From the NCBI GenBank assembly GCA_039927815.1, contig JBDSUJ010000103.1, forward strand, positions 1 to 27,708: a stretch of 27,708 bases of DNA. Reading direction: 5' to 3'. Position numbers and translations under genes: made by a program. The notes beneath the pieces are model-generated. The model saw nothing but the letters and a program-made list of their open reading frames with translations, did not search any database and had not been told where the DNA came from. Each line of letters opens with the position of its first letter. The stretch's first letter is position 1. Below, in pieces: positions 1 through 7,123 of this stretch. This DNA comes from Croceibacterium_A sp039927815 (GTDB lineage: Bacteria; Pseudomonadota; Alphaproteobacteria; Sphingomonadales; Sphingomonadaceae).

Positions 1-635
1 ACGACTTGTTCCGCACTACCGACGGCCGCTGGCTGATCCCGACCGCCGAAGTCAGCCTCACCAACTCCGTGCGCGAGCAGATCATTTCCGACTTGTCGCA
101 GCCGCTCCGGCTGACCGCGCTGACCCCGTGCTTCCGCTCCGAAGCCGGCGCGGCGGGCAAGGACACACGCGGGTTCATCCGCCAGCACCAGTTCGAAAAG
201 GTCGAGTTGGTGGCGATCTGCCGCCCCGAGGACTGGCAGGACGAGCACGAGCACATGGTCGCCAGCGCCGAAGCGGTGCTCGAAGCGCTCGAGCTGCCTT
301 ACCGGCGGATGCTGCTGTGCACCGGCGACATGGGCGCGACGGCCAAAAAAACCTACGATCTCGAGGTATGGCTGCCGGGCCAGGGCGCCTGGCGCGAGAT
401 CAGCTCGGTCAGCTGGTGCGGCGATTACCAGGCCCGGCGGATGAACGCGCGCTATCGGCCTGAAGCGCAGAAAGGCACCGCCTTCGTCCACACGCTCAAC
501 GGATCGGGGCTGGCGGTCGGGCGCACGTTGGTGGCGGTACTGGAGAATTTTCAAAACGAGGACGGCAGCGTCACTGTCCCTGCCGCGCTGGCCGGCCATG
601 CCGGCGGGATGACCCGCCTGAGCCCGGGCGCGTGA
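1..635 (+). CDS. serS: Seryl-tRNA synthetase, C-terminal part (5' end outside window)
   Basis: Charges tRNA-Ser with serine in the cytoplasm (class II aminoacyl-tRNA synthetase). The frame is open from the first bases (reading Asp-Leu-Phe-Arg from base 3), so the gene runs in from the left and only about 210 residues of the catalytic core are present; the tRNA-binding coiled-coil arm lies outside. Visible family signatures are LIPTAEV near the start, motif 2 (PCFRSEAGAAGKDTRGFIRQ), the region WREISSVSWCGDYQARR, and motif 3 (LNGSGLAVGRTLVAVLENFQ). The C-terminal end VPAALAGHAGG is also typical. The stop codon overlaps the surE start by one base (TGATG), which suggests translational coupling. 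Confidence 0.96.
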   Translation, partial: DLFRTTDGRWLIPTAEVSLTNSVREQIISDLSQPLRLTALTPCFRSEAGAAGKDTRGFIRQHQFEKVELVAICRPEDWQDEHEHMVASAEAVLEALELPYRRMLLCTGDMGATAKKTYDLEVWLPGQGAWREISSVSWCGDYQARRMNARYRPEAQKGTAFVHTLNGSGLAVGRTLVAVLENFQNEDGSVTVPAALAGHAGGMTRLSPGA

Positions 636-1402
636 TGCGCATCCTTCTCACCAACGACGACGGCATTCACGCCCCCGGCCTTGCGGTGCTGGAACGCATC
701 GCCGCAGCGCTGTCCGACGACGTGTGGGTTTGCGCGCCAGCCGAGGAACAGTCGGGCGCGGGCCATTCGCTTACCTTGCACAGGCCGGTGCGGCTGCAGG
801 GCCATGGCGAGCGCCGGTTCGCGGTCACCGGTACGCCGACCGACGCGGTCAATCTCGCGCTCAAGAAGCTGTTCGGCGATCATCCGCCCGACCTCGTGAT
901 TTCGGGCGTCAACGGGGGTGAGAACCTCGCCGACGACGTTACGTATTCGGGCACCATTTCGGCCGCGAGCGAGGCCGCACTGGCGGGCATCCCGGCGGTA
1001 GCGATGAGCCAGGCGCAACGCGGCTTCGGTCGCGAAGCCGGTCACGGGTTCGCCGCGGCCGAGGCATGGGCCGGCAAAGTGCTGGCCCCGCTGCTCGACT
1101 TGCAGATGGCGCCCCGCACGGTCCTCAACGTCAACTTCCCCGCGTGCGCCGCCGACGCGGTCAAGGGCATTCGCGTGGTTCGCCAGGGCTTCCACGACTA
1201 TGCCCGCGGCTCGGTGGTCGAGGCGGTCGATCCGCGCGGGCGGCCGTACTTCTGGTTCGGGCTGGAAGACATCGAGCATACGCTCGACCATGGCACCGAT
1301 CTGGAAGCGGTGTCGGACGGCTATATCGCGGTCACGCCGCTTCATTTCGACCTTACGCACCAGGCCTCGCTCGGATCGCTGGCGGAGAGTTACCGCGCAT
1401 GA
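635..1402 (+). CDS. surE: 5'/3'-nucleotidase SurE
   Basis: Metal-dependent survival-protein family phosphatase that removes phosphate from nucleoside 5'- and 3'-monophosphates in the cytoplasm. The 255-residue product begins MRILLTNDDGI, the classic SurE start. Expected metal ligands are visible as D8, D9, S40 (in EEQSGAGHS) and N93 (in SGVNGGEN), followed by the family motif DVTYSGTISAASEA. A GTG three bases upstream is in frame, but the ATG at 635 gives the conserved N-terminus. It overlaps the serS stop by one base and the next gene's ATG by four (ATGA), so serS-surE-nlpD-like looks like one transcription unit. In enterobacteria pcm lies between surE and nlpD; it is absent here. Confidence 0.96.
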   Translation: MRILLTNDDGIHAPGLAVLERIAAALSDDVWVCAPAEEQSGAGHSLTLHRPVRLQGHGERRFAVTGTPTDAVNLALKKLFGDHPPDLVISGVNGGENLADDVTYSGTISAASEAALAGIPAVAMSQAQRGFGREAGHGFAAAEAWAGKVLAPLLDLQMAPRTVLNVNFPACAADAVKGIRVVRQGFHDYARGSVVEAVDPRGRPYFWFGLEDIEHTLDHGTDLEAVSDGYIAVTPLHFDLTHQASLGSLAESYRA

Positions 1403-2166
1403 AGTGCCTCGCCATCGCGCTCGCAGCCGTGCTGCTGATCGCGGCGGGCGACCTCAGGACCGAGAGCGAACACACGGTCGCCGCCGGCGAAACCCTGGCG
1501 ACGATCGCGCGGCGGGCCGGAGTGCCCCTGTCGGTGATTGCGCAAGCCAACGGCATGAGCGAGGGTATCCGGCTGCGCGCCGGGCAGAAAGTAGCGATCC
1601 CGCGCCAGCAGACTCACACCGTCAGGCCGGGCGAGACTAGCTTCGCCATCGCTTATCGGTACGGGGTGACGTGGGACGCCATCGCCACCGCCAACACCCT
1701 TGACCAGCGCGCCATGCTCAAGCCGGGCCAGCGGCTGATCATTCCCGCGGTGCTGCCCCCGGCCACGGCGCCGGTTGTCGCCCAGCCATGGTCCGCGCCG
1801 CCAGTGTCCGAACCGCCGCGATTTCAAAGCCCGTCCGCTGGCGCCATCCTACGCGCTGACCGCGCGGGCATCGATTACGCCGCCGCCGTCGGCGACCGGA
1901 TCAGCGCCGCTGCCGCGGGCACGGTCATCTTCGCCGGGGATGAGCCGGTCCGCTTCGGCAAGCTGGTGGTGATCGACCACGGGGACGGCTGGCACACCGC
2001 GTATGGCTATCTGGATCGCACCACGGTCAAGCGTGGCGATAGTGTGCGCGCCGGCGAGCGTATCGGATTCGCCGGGCGGAAGAGCGAAACGGCGCGCGCC
2101 CAGCTCCACTTCGAAATCCGCCGGGGCGACCGGCCAGTCGACCCAGCCCCTCTGCTCGCGCGCTGA
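1399..2166 (+). CDS. NlpD-like protein: two LysM domains plus degenerate LytM (M23) domain
   Basis: Envelope protein of the NlpD/EnvC type, expected in the periplasm, where such proteins bind peptidoglycan and activate amidases. The 255-residue product has a hydrophobic signal (about residues 3-17), LysM 1 (about 24-68), LysM 2 (about 72-116), a Pro/Ala linker and a LytM domain (about 145-250). The zinc site looks broken: Arg155 stands where the first His of HxxxD is expected (Asp159 is kept), Tyr204 replaces the His of YxHL, and Gln235 replaces the first His of HxH (His237 is kept, in QLHFEIRR). This matches a regulatory rather than a hydrolytic LytM domain. No lipobox Cys is visible at the end of the signal (LLIAAGD). 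The start is the ATG overlapping the surE stop; a longer open frame upstream lies inside surE and is spurious. Confidence 0.88.
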   Translation: MKCLAIALAAVLLIAAGDLRTESEHTVAAGETLATIARRAGVPLSVIAQANGMSEGIRLRAGQKVAIPRQQTHTVRPGETSFAIAYRYGVTWDAIATANTLDQRAMLKPGQRLIIPAVLPPATAPVVAQPWSAPPVSEPPRFQSPSAGAILRADRAGIDYAAAVGDRISAAAAGTVIFAGDEPVRFGKLVVIDHGDGWHTAYGYLDRTTVKRGDSVRAGERIGFAGRKSETARAQLHFEIRRGDRPVDPAPLLAR

Positions 2167-2174
2167 GCCGCGCG

Positions 2175-2591
2175 TCAGCCGAGCGCGATAAACACCGCGC
2201 CCATCAGCGCCATGCCGCAAATCATGTAACCGGCATCGATCGCGAACAGCTTGCCCGGGCGCATCTGGAACAGGTAATTGATGCCCAGCGCGGGGGTCAT
2301 CACAGTCGCGCCCAGCCCCGCTGCCATCATCATGATGACCCATGGCTTGGGCGCGGTGCGGGCAATCAGGTGGCCGAGCATGACCGCGACCAGCAATTCG
2401 AACGCGAACGCCAGCGCCATGATCAGCCACATCGGGTTCTGGCCCGGTTGCGGGCCGGCCTCCATCCGCTCCACCGTGATGCCGTTCAATTCGCGCCACG
2501 GACGGCCGAACAGCGGGCCGTACCACAGCGCGCCGAGCACGAAGAAGGCCACTGCCGCCAGCAGCACCGCCACTATGTTGATCGATCCCAT
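2175..2591 (-). CDS. DUF1761 family membrane protein
   Basis: Small integral membrane protein of 138 residues and unknown function. It starts MGSINIVAVLLAAVAFFVLG and carries the aromatic motif GALWYGPLFGRPW after the first helix, which is characteristic of DUF1761. About four hydrophobic segments are visible (residues about 4-24, 54-74, 84-102 and 115-137). I chose the ATG at 2591 because a GGGGGTT stretch lies just upstream and the family begins this way; the frame extends further upstream but runs antisense into rimO. Its 3' end faces the NlpD-like gene with only 8 bases between the stop codons. It is transcribed away from rimO, so the roughly 70 bases at 2592-2663 must hold both promoters. 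Confidence 0.85.
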   Translation of the reverse strand: MGSINIVAVLLAAVAFFVLGALWYGPLFGRPWRELNGITVERMEAGPQPGQNPMWLIMALAFAFELLVAVMLGHLIARTAPKPWVIMMMAAGLGATVMTPALGINYLFQMRPGKLFAIDAGYMICGMALMGAVFIALG

Positions 2592-2663
2592 AGCCAACCC
2601 CCGTTGCGCGTCCTGTCGCCAGCCTAGCGCATTTGCCGGCCGGGGTGTAGGGGCGCGCCGACC

Positions 2664-4082
2664 ATGGCCACCCAGATACCCACCGCCCCGATGCCCGCCG
2701 CGGCGACGATCGGCCCGCAGAAGCGGATCGGCATGGTCAGCCTCGGCTGCCCCAAGGCGCTGGTCGATTCCGAGCGTATCCTGACCCGCCTGCGCGCCGA
2801 CGGCTATGCCATGAGCCCCGATTACGCCGGGGCCGACGTGGTCCTGGTCAACACCTGCGGCTTCCTCGATTCGGCCAAGGAGGAAAGCCTCGAGGCGATC
2901 GGCGAGGCGCTGGCCGAGAATGGCCGGGTCATCGTGACTGGGTGCCTGGGGGAAGAGGCCGCGCTGATCCGGGCGCGCTTTCCCGCGGTGTTGGCGGTGA
3001 CCGGCGCGCACCAGTACGAACAAGTCGTCGAAGCGGTCCATCAGGCCGCCCCGCCGACTCAGGGCCCTTACGTCGATCTGATCCCGCAGACGTTTGCCGA
3101 TGACGGGGGCCTAAAGCTGACCCCGCGCCATTACAGTTATCTCAAGATTTCCGAAGGCTGCAACCACACCTGTTCATTCTGCATCATCCCGAGCTTGCGC
3201 GGCAAACTGATCAGCCGGCGGATCGATGCGGTGCTGCGCGAGGCCGAGAAGCTGGTCGCTGCGGGCACCCGGGAACTGCTGGTGATCAGCCAGGATACCA
3301 GCGCTTACGGCGTCGACATCCGCCACCAGGAGCAGATGTGGAGAGGCCACCCCGTCCGGGCGCACATGACCGACCTGGCGCGCGAACTGGGCGGGCTAAG
3401 GACTCCCGCGGGCAAAGTGCCGTGGGTCCGGCTGCATTATGTCTACCCCTATCCGCACGTCGATCAGGTCATCCCGCTGATGGCCGAGGGATTGCTCACC
3501 CCCTACCTCGACATTCCATTTCAGCACGCCAGCCCCAAAGTGCTGCGGGCGATGCGGCGTCCCGCCAACGAGGCGCGCGTGCTCGAGCGGATTCACGCGT
3601 GGCGCACGCTGGTTCCCGACCTGACGATCCGCAGCAGCTTTGTGGTCGGCTTCCCCGGCGAGACCGAGGAGGACTTCGCCTATCTGCTCGAATGGCTCGA
3701 ACAGGCGCAGCTCGACCGCGTGGGCGCGTTCCGTTTCGAGCCGGTGGCGGGAGCCGCCGCGAACTTGCTGCCCGACCCGGTGCCCGAAGCGGTCAAGGAA
3801 GAGCGTTACGCCCGGATCATGGAAGTGACCGAGCGGATCAGTGCGGCCAAGCTGGCCGCCAAAGTCGGCCGCACGCTGCCGGTCATTATCGACGACGTGG
3901 GCGAGCCCGACGCGGACGGCGACATCGGCGCGACTGGGCGCAGCAAGGCCGACGCGCCGGAGATCGACGGGCAGGTTTACCTGCGCAATGTCCCGGCGTC
4001 GCTGGCGCCGGGCGATTTCGTCATGGCCGAGATCGAGGATGCCGACGCACACGACGTGTTCGGGGTTATCGCCGGCGCCTGA
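2664..4082 (+). CDS. rimO: Ribosomal protein S12 methylthiotransferase RimO
   Basis: Radical-SAM enzyme that adds a methylthio group to the conserved Asp of ribosomal protein uS12 (Asp88 in E. coli). All expected parts are present in the 472-residue product. An N-terminal UPF0004 domain carries the auxiliary-cluster cysteines C29 (SLGCPKALVDSE), C65 (VNTCGFL) and C94 (TGCLGE). The radical-SAM CxxxCxxC is C166/C170/C173 in SEGCNHTCSFCIIPSLRGK. A C-terminal TRAM domain starts near residue 400. The motif SLGCPKALVDSE separates RimO from MiaB. The first about 20 residues (Ala/Pro/Thr-rich) are not conserved, and an in-frame ATG (Met24, at 2733) could be the true start. Confidence 0.95.
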   Translation: MATQIPTAPMPAAATIGPQKRIGMVSLGCPKALVDSERILTRLRADGYAMSPDYAGADVVLVNTCGFLDSAKEESLEAIGEALAENGRVIVTGCLGEEAALIRARFPAVLAVTGAHQYEQVVEAVHQAAPPTQGPYVDLIPQTFADDGGLKLTPRHYSYLKISEGCNHTCSFCIIPSLRGKLISRRIDAVLREAEKLVAAGTRELLVISQDTSAYGVDIRHQEQMWRGHPVRAHMTDLARELGGLRTPAGKVPWVRLHYVYPYPHVDQVIPLMAEGLLTPYLDIPFQHASPKVLRAMRRPANEARVLERIHAWRTLVPDLTIRSSFVVGFPGETEEDFAYLLEWLEQAQLDRVGAFRFEPVAGAAANLLPDPVPEAVKEERYARIMEVTERISAAKLAAKVGRTLPVIIDDVGEPDADGDIGATGRSKADAPEIDGQVYLRNVPASLAPGDFVMAEIEDADAHDVFGVIAGA

Positions 4083-4108
4083 TCCCGGCTTGGCGCAACG
4101 AATTCCAC

Positions 4109-4161
4109 ATGAACGGTTGTTGGCGGTGCCGTGCTGGCCCTGTTCAACCAGCACCGTTCAT
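4109..4161 (+). promoter_or_regulatory. Inverted repeat upstream of the secreted Gly/Tyr/Asn-rich gene
   Basis: In the 146-base gap between rimO and the next gene, ATGAACGGT (4109-4117) is repeated inverted as ACCGTTCAT (4153-4161), nine bases exactly, about 35 bases apart. It could be a paired binding site for a regulator or a loose hairpin. No convincing -35/-10 pair is visible beside it. The functional role is inference only. Confidence 0.3.
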
Positions 4162-4228
4162 AACACTCCCGATGCTTCGTTGCGATGCCGGCAATCGGGT
4201 CGGACGCGCCAGGCAGCGGAGTTGATAC

Positions 4229-4792
4229 ATGACCTTGTTCAAAAAGATCGTTCTCGGCACCGCGCTCGCCGCCAGCGCGATCACCGTGGCCGCCCCCGCG
4301 TCGGCCCAGACTTACTACCGCGGTGGCAGCAGCGTGTCCGGCGCGCTCGGCAGCGGCATTCTCGGTGCGATCATTGGGAGCGTCCTCGGATCGTCGAGCA
4401 ATCGCGGCTACAACGACGGCTATTATAACAACGGTTATTCCAATAACGGTTATTACAACAATAATTATCGCAATGGCGTCTATTACGAAGGCTACCGTTA
4501 CTACAACGGCTGGTTCTACGATGGCCAGGGGCGCCGCCGCTATGACCGCAACAGCTGGGATCGACTTCATCAATATGACCGTCGCGGCCAGTACCAAGGC
4601 CAGTACCAGGGCCAGTACCAGGGCGGTTATCAGAACCGCGACTCAGATGATGACGACTATGATCGCGATGACGATCGCCAGTACAACGGGTCCTACAACA
4701 ACGGCGGCTACGACCGCAGCTACAACAACGGCTACGGCGTGACCTACCGCAACGGCACTACCTACAACGGTACCTGGGGCCGCGGTTACTAA
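4229..4792 (+). CDS. Secreted Gly/Tyr/Asn-rich low-complexity protein, unknown function
   Basis: I do not recognise a named family. The 187-residue product has a clear Sec signal peptide (MTLFKKIVLG onward, cleavage likely after ASA at residue 26). A glycine-zipper-like segment follows (about residues 38-56, glycines at 38, 41, 43, 46, 50 and 54). The rest is dominated by Tyr, Asn, Gly, Arg and Asp: NNGY repeats, GYRYYNGWFYDGQGRRRYDR near the middle, three QYQG repeats, and an acidic DSDDDDYDRDDD patch. A GGAG ribosome binding site lies 7 bases before the ATG. The Asn/Tyr part uses AAT/TAT codons and is locally AT-rich compared with neighbours. It is probably a periplasmic or outer-surface protein; similar glycine-zipper envelope proteins are common in sphingomonads. 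Confidence 0.8.
   Translation: MTLFKKIVLGTALAASAITVAAPASAQTYYRGGSSVSGALGSGILGAIIGSVLGSSSNRGYNDGYYNNGYSNNGYYNNNYRNGVYYEGYRYYNGWFYDGQGRRRYDRNSWDRLHQYDRRGQYQGQYQGQYQGGYQNRDSDDDDYDRDDDRQYNGSYNNGGYDRSYNNGYGVTYRNGTTYNGTWGRGY
4586..4621 (+). repeat. Three 12-base tandem repeats encoding Gly-Gln-Tyr-Gln
   Basis: GGCCAGTACCAA (4586-4597) is followed by two exact copies of GGCCAGTACCAG (4598-4609 and 4610-4621). A degenerate fourth unit (encoding GGYQ) follows. The unit is in frame with the secreted protein, so copy-number change would alter length without a frameshift. Confidence 0.85.
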
Positions 4793-4812
4793 GCCCAGCT
4801 AACCAACCCGAC

Positions 4813-4851
4813 GACGACGCGCCGGGTCCGCAAGGGCCCGGCGCTGTCGTC
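4813..4851. terminator. Strong hairpin between convergent genes (bidirectional terminator)
   Basis: Arm GACGAC GCGCCGGGTCC (4813-4829) pairs with GGGCCCGGCGC T GTCGTC (4834-4851): 17 base pairs including one G-T pair and one bulged T, closed by the loop GCAA (4830-4833), a GNRA-type tetraloop. It sits in the 74-base gap between two convergent genes, so it can serve both strands. No long T-run follows on either strand, which is common for GC-rich alphaproteobacteria. Confidence 0.75.
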
Positions 4852-4866
4852 TTGCGGGCGCGCCCG

Positions 4867-6423
4867 TTACCTTGGGGCGGATTGGCCCCGGCGCCACGCA
4901 TAGTATTGATCAAGCACCGCGAGCCGCGCCGCGTTGGGCAGCGTGATCGGCTTTGTTTCGGCGCCCACTTGCAACACGGTCGGCTTGCCGGCGGCGAATT
5001 GTGGCCACGGCGGCAGGCCGGCCCCATTGGGATTGCCCGTCTTGGCGAAGTTGACCCAGTAACCGTGCAACTGCTGGCTCAGCGCGTGGTCCGATACGCT
5101 CCACGCAGTTCGGCGTGCGTCTTCGTTGGCGAACACGAACGCCACTTCCGCGCCGTGCGGTGAGCCATCGGGGGCCTGCGCGGTGGGGCGATGGAACCAG
5201 TACGCGTACGCGGGCGCCGTGCCGTATTGCTGCTGCAGGCGGGCCCAGGTGTAGCCGTTCCACTGGAAGTTGTCGGTCCGCAGCCGCGCCGCCGCCTTGG
5301 TCGCCTCAGCATCGGTCGCATGGGGGTAGGCCGCCGCGAGGATCTTGTCGGCACTCGGGCCATAGCCGTCACGCACCGCTTTTTCGAATTGCGCCGGGGT
5401 AACCACCGCGCTGCCCGCCGCCCACTCGTTCGAGGTATGGCCGATCAGGACCGGAACGTCGGCGAAGCGGGCGTTCTGCCACAGCGCGTATTCGTCGCCG
5501 GGGATCACATAACCGTCCGCGGTCGGGGCAAACCGGGGCGCGCCGGGTGCACGCTGTCCGGCATCGAGCGCGCTCGCCGGGAGCGCGCGGGCTTCGGCCA
5601 GGGTGTGCGCGCCCAGTCGATCGAGCCACGCCGCGCCGTTCGCTTCGGCGTACGGGAGTGCCGGGATCACGCCGCCCGCTTCCGCGCTCGACGTCTGCAA
5701 CGGCGCGAAGCTCGATCCGCTTTCGGCAATCGCCTTGTGGAACAGGCCCTTGGCGAGTGGGGACGCGATGAGGTCGCTGACCGCTTGCCCACCAGCCGAG
5801 TGGCCCATGATCGTGACGTTGCCGGGATCGCCGCCGAACTGGGCGGCATTGTCGCGCACCCATTCGAGCCCCTTGATCATATCGAGCAACCCGTAATTTC
5901 CCGAGCCGTGGCCGCTTTCGGCGCTCAATTCGGGGGTGGCGAGGAAGCCGAACGGGCCGACGCGGTAATTGATACTGACGAACACCACGCCCGACCTGGC
6001 GAAGTTCGCGCCATCGTAAAGCGGCACGCTACTCATACCCGAATTGAACCCACCGCCGTAAATCCAACCGATCACCGGCAGCTTGTCAGACGCCGCATTG
6101 GCGGGCGTCCACACGTCGATGTACAGGCAGTCTTCGCTCAACGGCGCGGTCGAGCCCATCGCCCGGGCCAGCGTCTCGCCCTGCATGCACGCCGGGCCGA
6201 AGGCGGTGGTCTGGCGCACCCCAACCCACGGGATCACTGGTTGCGGCGCGCGCCAGCGGTTCGCGCCGGCAGGTGGCGCCGCGAACGGGATGCCCTTGAA
6301 CATCGACAGGCCGCCCGCGACCGCGCCCTCCACGGTCCCGCCGGTGGTTTTGGCCTGCTTGATTTCAGCCGCCGCCGGTGTTGCCGCCACCGCGATCGCC
6401 GCGGCCGCCCACAATGACTTCAT
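4867..6423 (-). CDS. Secreted type-B carboxylesterase/lipase
   Basis: Alpha/beta-hydrolase of the carboxylesterase type-B family (COesterase), expected to hydrolyse carboxylic esters outside the cytoplasm; the natural substrate cannot be read from sequence. The 518-residue product has a signal peptide (MKSLWAAAAIAVAATPAAA). Family landmarks follow in order: FKGIPFAAPP, SEDCLYIDVWTP, the oxyanion-hole motif GWIYGGGF, and the nucleophile elbow GHSAGG with Ser209. The usual residue before the Ser is Glu; here it is His. The acid is probably Glu333 (HTSNEW) and the base His423 (PHGAEVAFVF). I prefer the ATG at 6423 because GGGGGTT lies just before it; an in-frame ATG four codons upstream (6435) is possible. 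It is divergent from the TMEM175 gene. Confidence 0.93.
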   Translation of the reverse strand: MKSLWAAAAIAVAATPAAAEIKQAKTTGGTVEGAVAGGLSMFKGIPFAAPPAGANRWRAPQPVIPWVGVRQTTAFGPACMQGETLARAMGSTAPLSEDCLYIDVWTPANAASDKLPVIGWIYGGGFNSGMSSVPLYDGANFARSGVVFVSINYRVGPFGFLATPELSAESGHGSGNYGLLDMIKGLEWVRDNAAQFGGDPGNVTIMGHSAGGQAVSDLIASPLAKGLFHKAIAESGSSFAPLQTSSAEAGGVIPALPYAEANGAAWLDRLGAHTLAEARALPASALDAGQRAPGAPRFAPTADGYVIPGDEYALWQNARFADVPVLIGHTSNEWAAGSAVVTPAQFEKAVRDGYGPSADKILAAAYPHATDAEATKAAARLRTDNFQWNGYTWARLQQQYGTAPAYAYWFHRPTAQAPDGSPHGAEVAFVFANEDARRTAWSVSDHALSQQLHGYWVNFAKTGNPNGAGLPPWPQFAAGKPTVLQVGAETKPITLPNAARLAVLDQYYAWRRGQSAPR

Positions 6424-6440
6424 CGCAACCCCCATCCTGT

Positions 6441-6459
6441 TTTGGCAATCCTGCCCAAA
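6441..6459. promoter_or_regulatory. Inverted repeat in the divergent esterase/channel promoter region
   Basis: TTTGG (6441-6445) and CCAAA (6455-6459) form an inverted repeat with a 9-base centre, within the 72 bases separating the two divergent start codons. The size fits a dimeric repressor site. No regulator gene is next to it, so the role is a guess. Confidence 0.25.
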
Positions 6460-6495
6460 GCGCTAAGCCGCGTCCAGCGGCACAGGGGATTGACG

Positions 6496-7074
6496 GTGGG
6501 CACCAACCGGTTGGAAGCATTCAGCGACGGGGTGCTGGCGATCATCATCACCATCATGGTGCTCGAACTCAAAGTCCCGCACGAGCCGAGCCTGGCCGCG
6601 CTTGCCGTGTTGTGGCCCAAGGTCCTCAGCTATGCGCTGAGTTTCCTGTACATCGGCATCTACTGGAACAACCACCATCACATGCTCCATGTGACCAAGC
6701 GGGTGACCGGCAGCGTGCTGTGGGCCAACTTGCACTTGCTGTTCTGGCTCTCGCTGCTGCCGTTCAGCACCGGCTGGATGGGGGAGAACTACTTCGCCCG
6801 CTGGCCAACGGTGATCTACGGCGTGAACCTGCTGCTGTGTGCGGTGGCGTATTTCATCCTCGAGCGGCGCATCATCGCCGGCGAAGGGCGCGAGGGGATG
6901 TTGCGGCGGGCCGTCGGGGCGGATCGAAAGGGCAAGCTTTCACCGCTGTTCTATCTCGCCGGCATCACGGCGGCGTGGTTGTGGACGCCCGCCGCGGGCA
7001 TGATCTGCTTCGTCGCGGTGGCGCTGATCTGGCTGGTGCCAGACCGGCGGATCGAACGGACGGTGGCGCAATAG
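6496..7074 (+). CDS. TMEM175-family (DUF1211) potassium channel-like membrane protein
   Basis: Bacterial TMEM175 proteins are tetrameric potassium-permeable channels with six helices per subunit. The 192-residue product begins with the family signature RLEAFSDGVLAIIITIMVLEL, where the FSD motif in helix 1 is diagnostic. A second conserved stretch, YIGIYWNNHHHMLH, follows in helix 2, and about four more hydrophobic segments come after it. I chose the GTG at 6496 because AGGGG (6483-6487) sits 8 bases upstream and the family starts directly before NRLEAFSDG. The open frame reaches further back to a TTG at 6442, but that part has no family resemblance. Its physiological role here is unknown. Confidence 0.9.
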   Translation: MGTNRLEAFSDGVLAIIITIMVLELKVPHEPSLAALAVLWPKVLSYALSFLYIGIYWNNHHHMLHVTKRVTGSVLWANLHLLFWLSLLPFSTGWMGENYFARWPTVIYGVNLLLCAVAYFILERRIIAGEGREGMLRRAVGADRKGKLSPLFYLAGITAAWLWTPAAGMICFVAVALIWLVPDRRIERTVAQ

Positions 7075-7080
7075 ACGGCG

Positions 7081-7107
7081 CGCGGCACGGCTGATACCGG
7101 TGCCGCG
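7081..7107 (+). terminator. Hairpin between the TMEM175 and DUF885 genes
   Basis: CGCGGCAC (7081-7088) pairs exactly with GTGCCGCG (7100-7107), and GG/CC inside extends it past one bulged G. It ends 3 bases before the AAGGAGG ribosome binding site of the next gene. It may terminate the upstream transcript or act on translation of the downstream one. No T-run is present. Confidence 0.4.
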
Positions 7108-7123
7108 AGCAAGGAGGGCGTGC

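Noticed and set aside
1066..1398. Long N-terminal extension of the LysM/LytM frame
   Set aside because: It is an out-of-frame reading of surE; the ATG at 1399 gives the signal peptide and the ATGA overlap.
2592..3041. Extension of the DUF1761 frame upstream on the - strand
   Set aside because: It runs antisense to the start of rimO, has no membrane or family signal, and the ATG at 2591 has a ribosome binding site.
5191..6417. A 408-codon + strand frame opposite the carboxylesterase
   Set aside because: Arg/Gly-rich shadow with no domain; the - strand frame has a complete esterase with signal peptide and catalytic residues.
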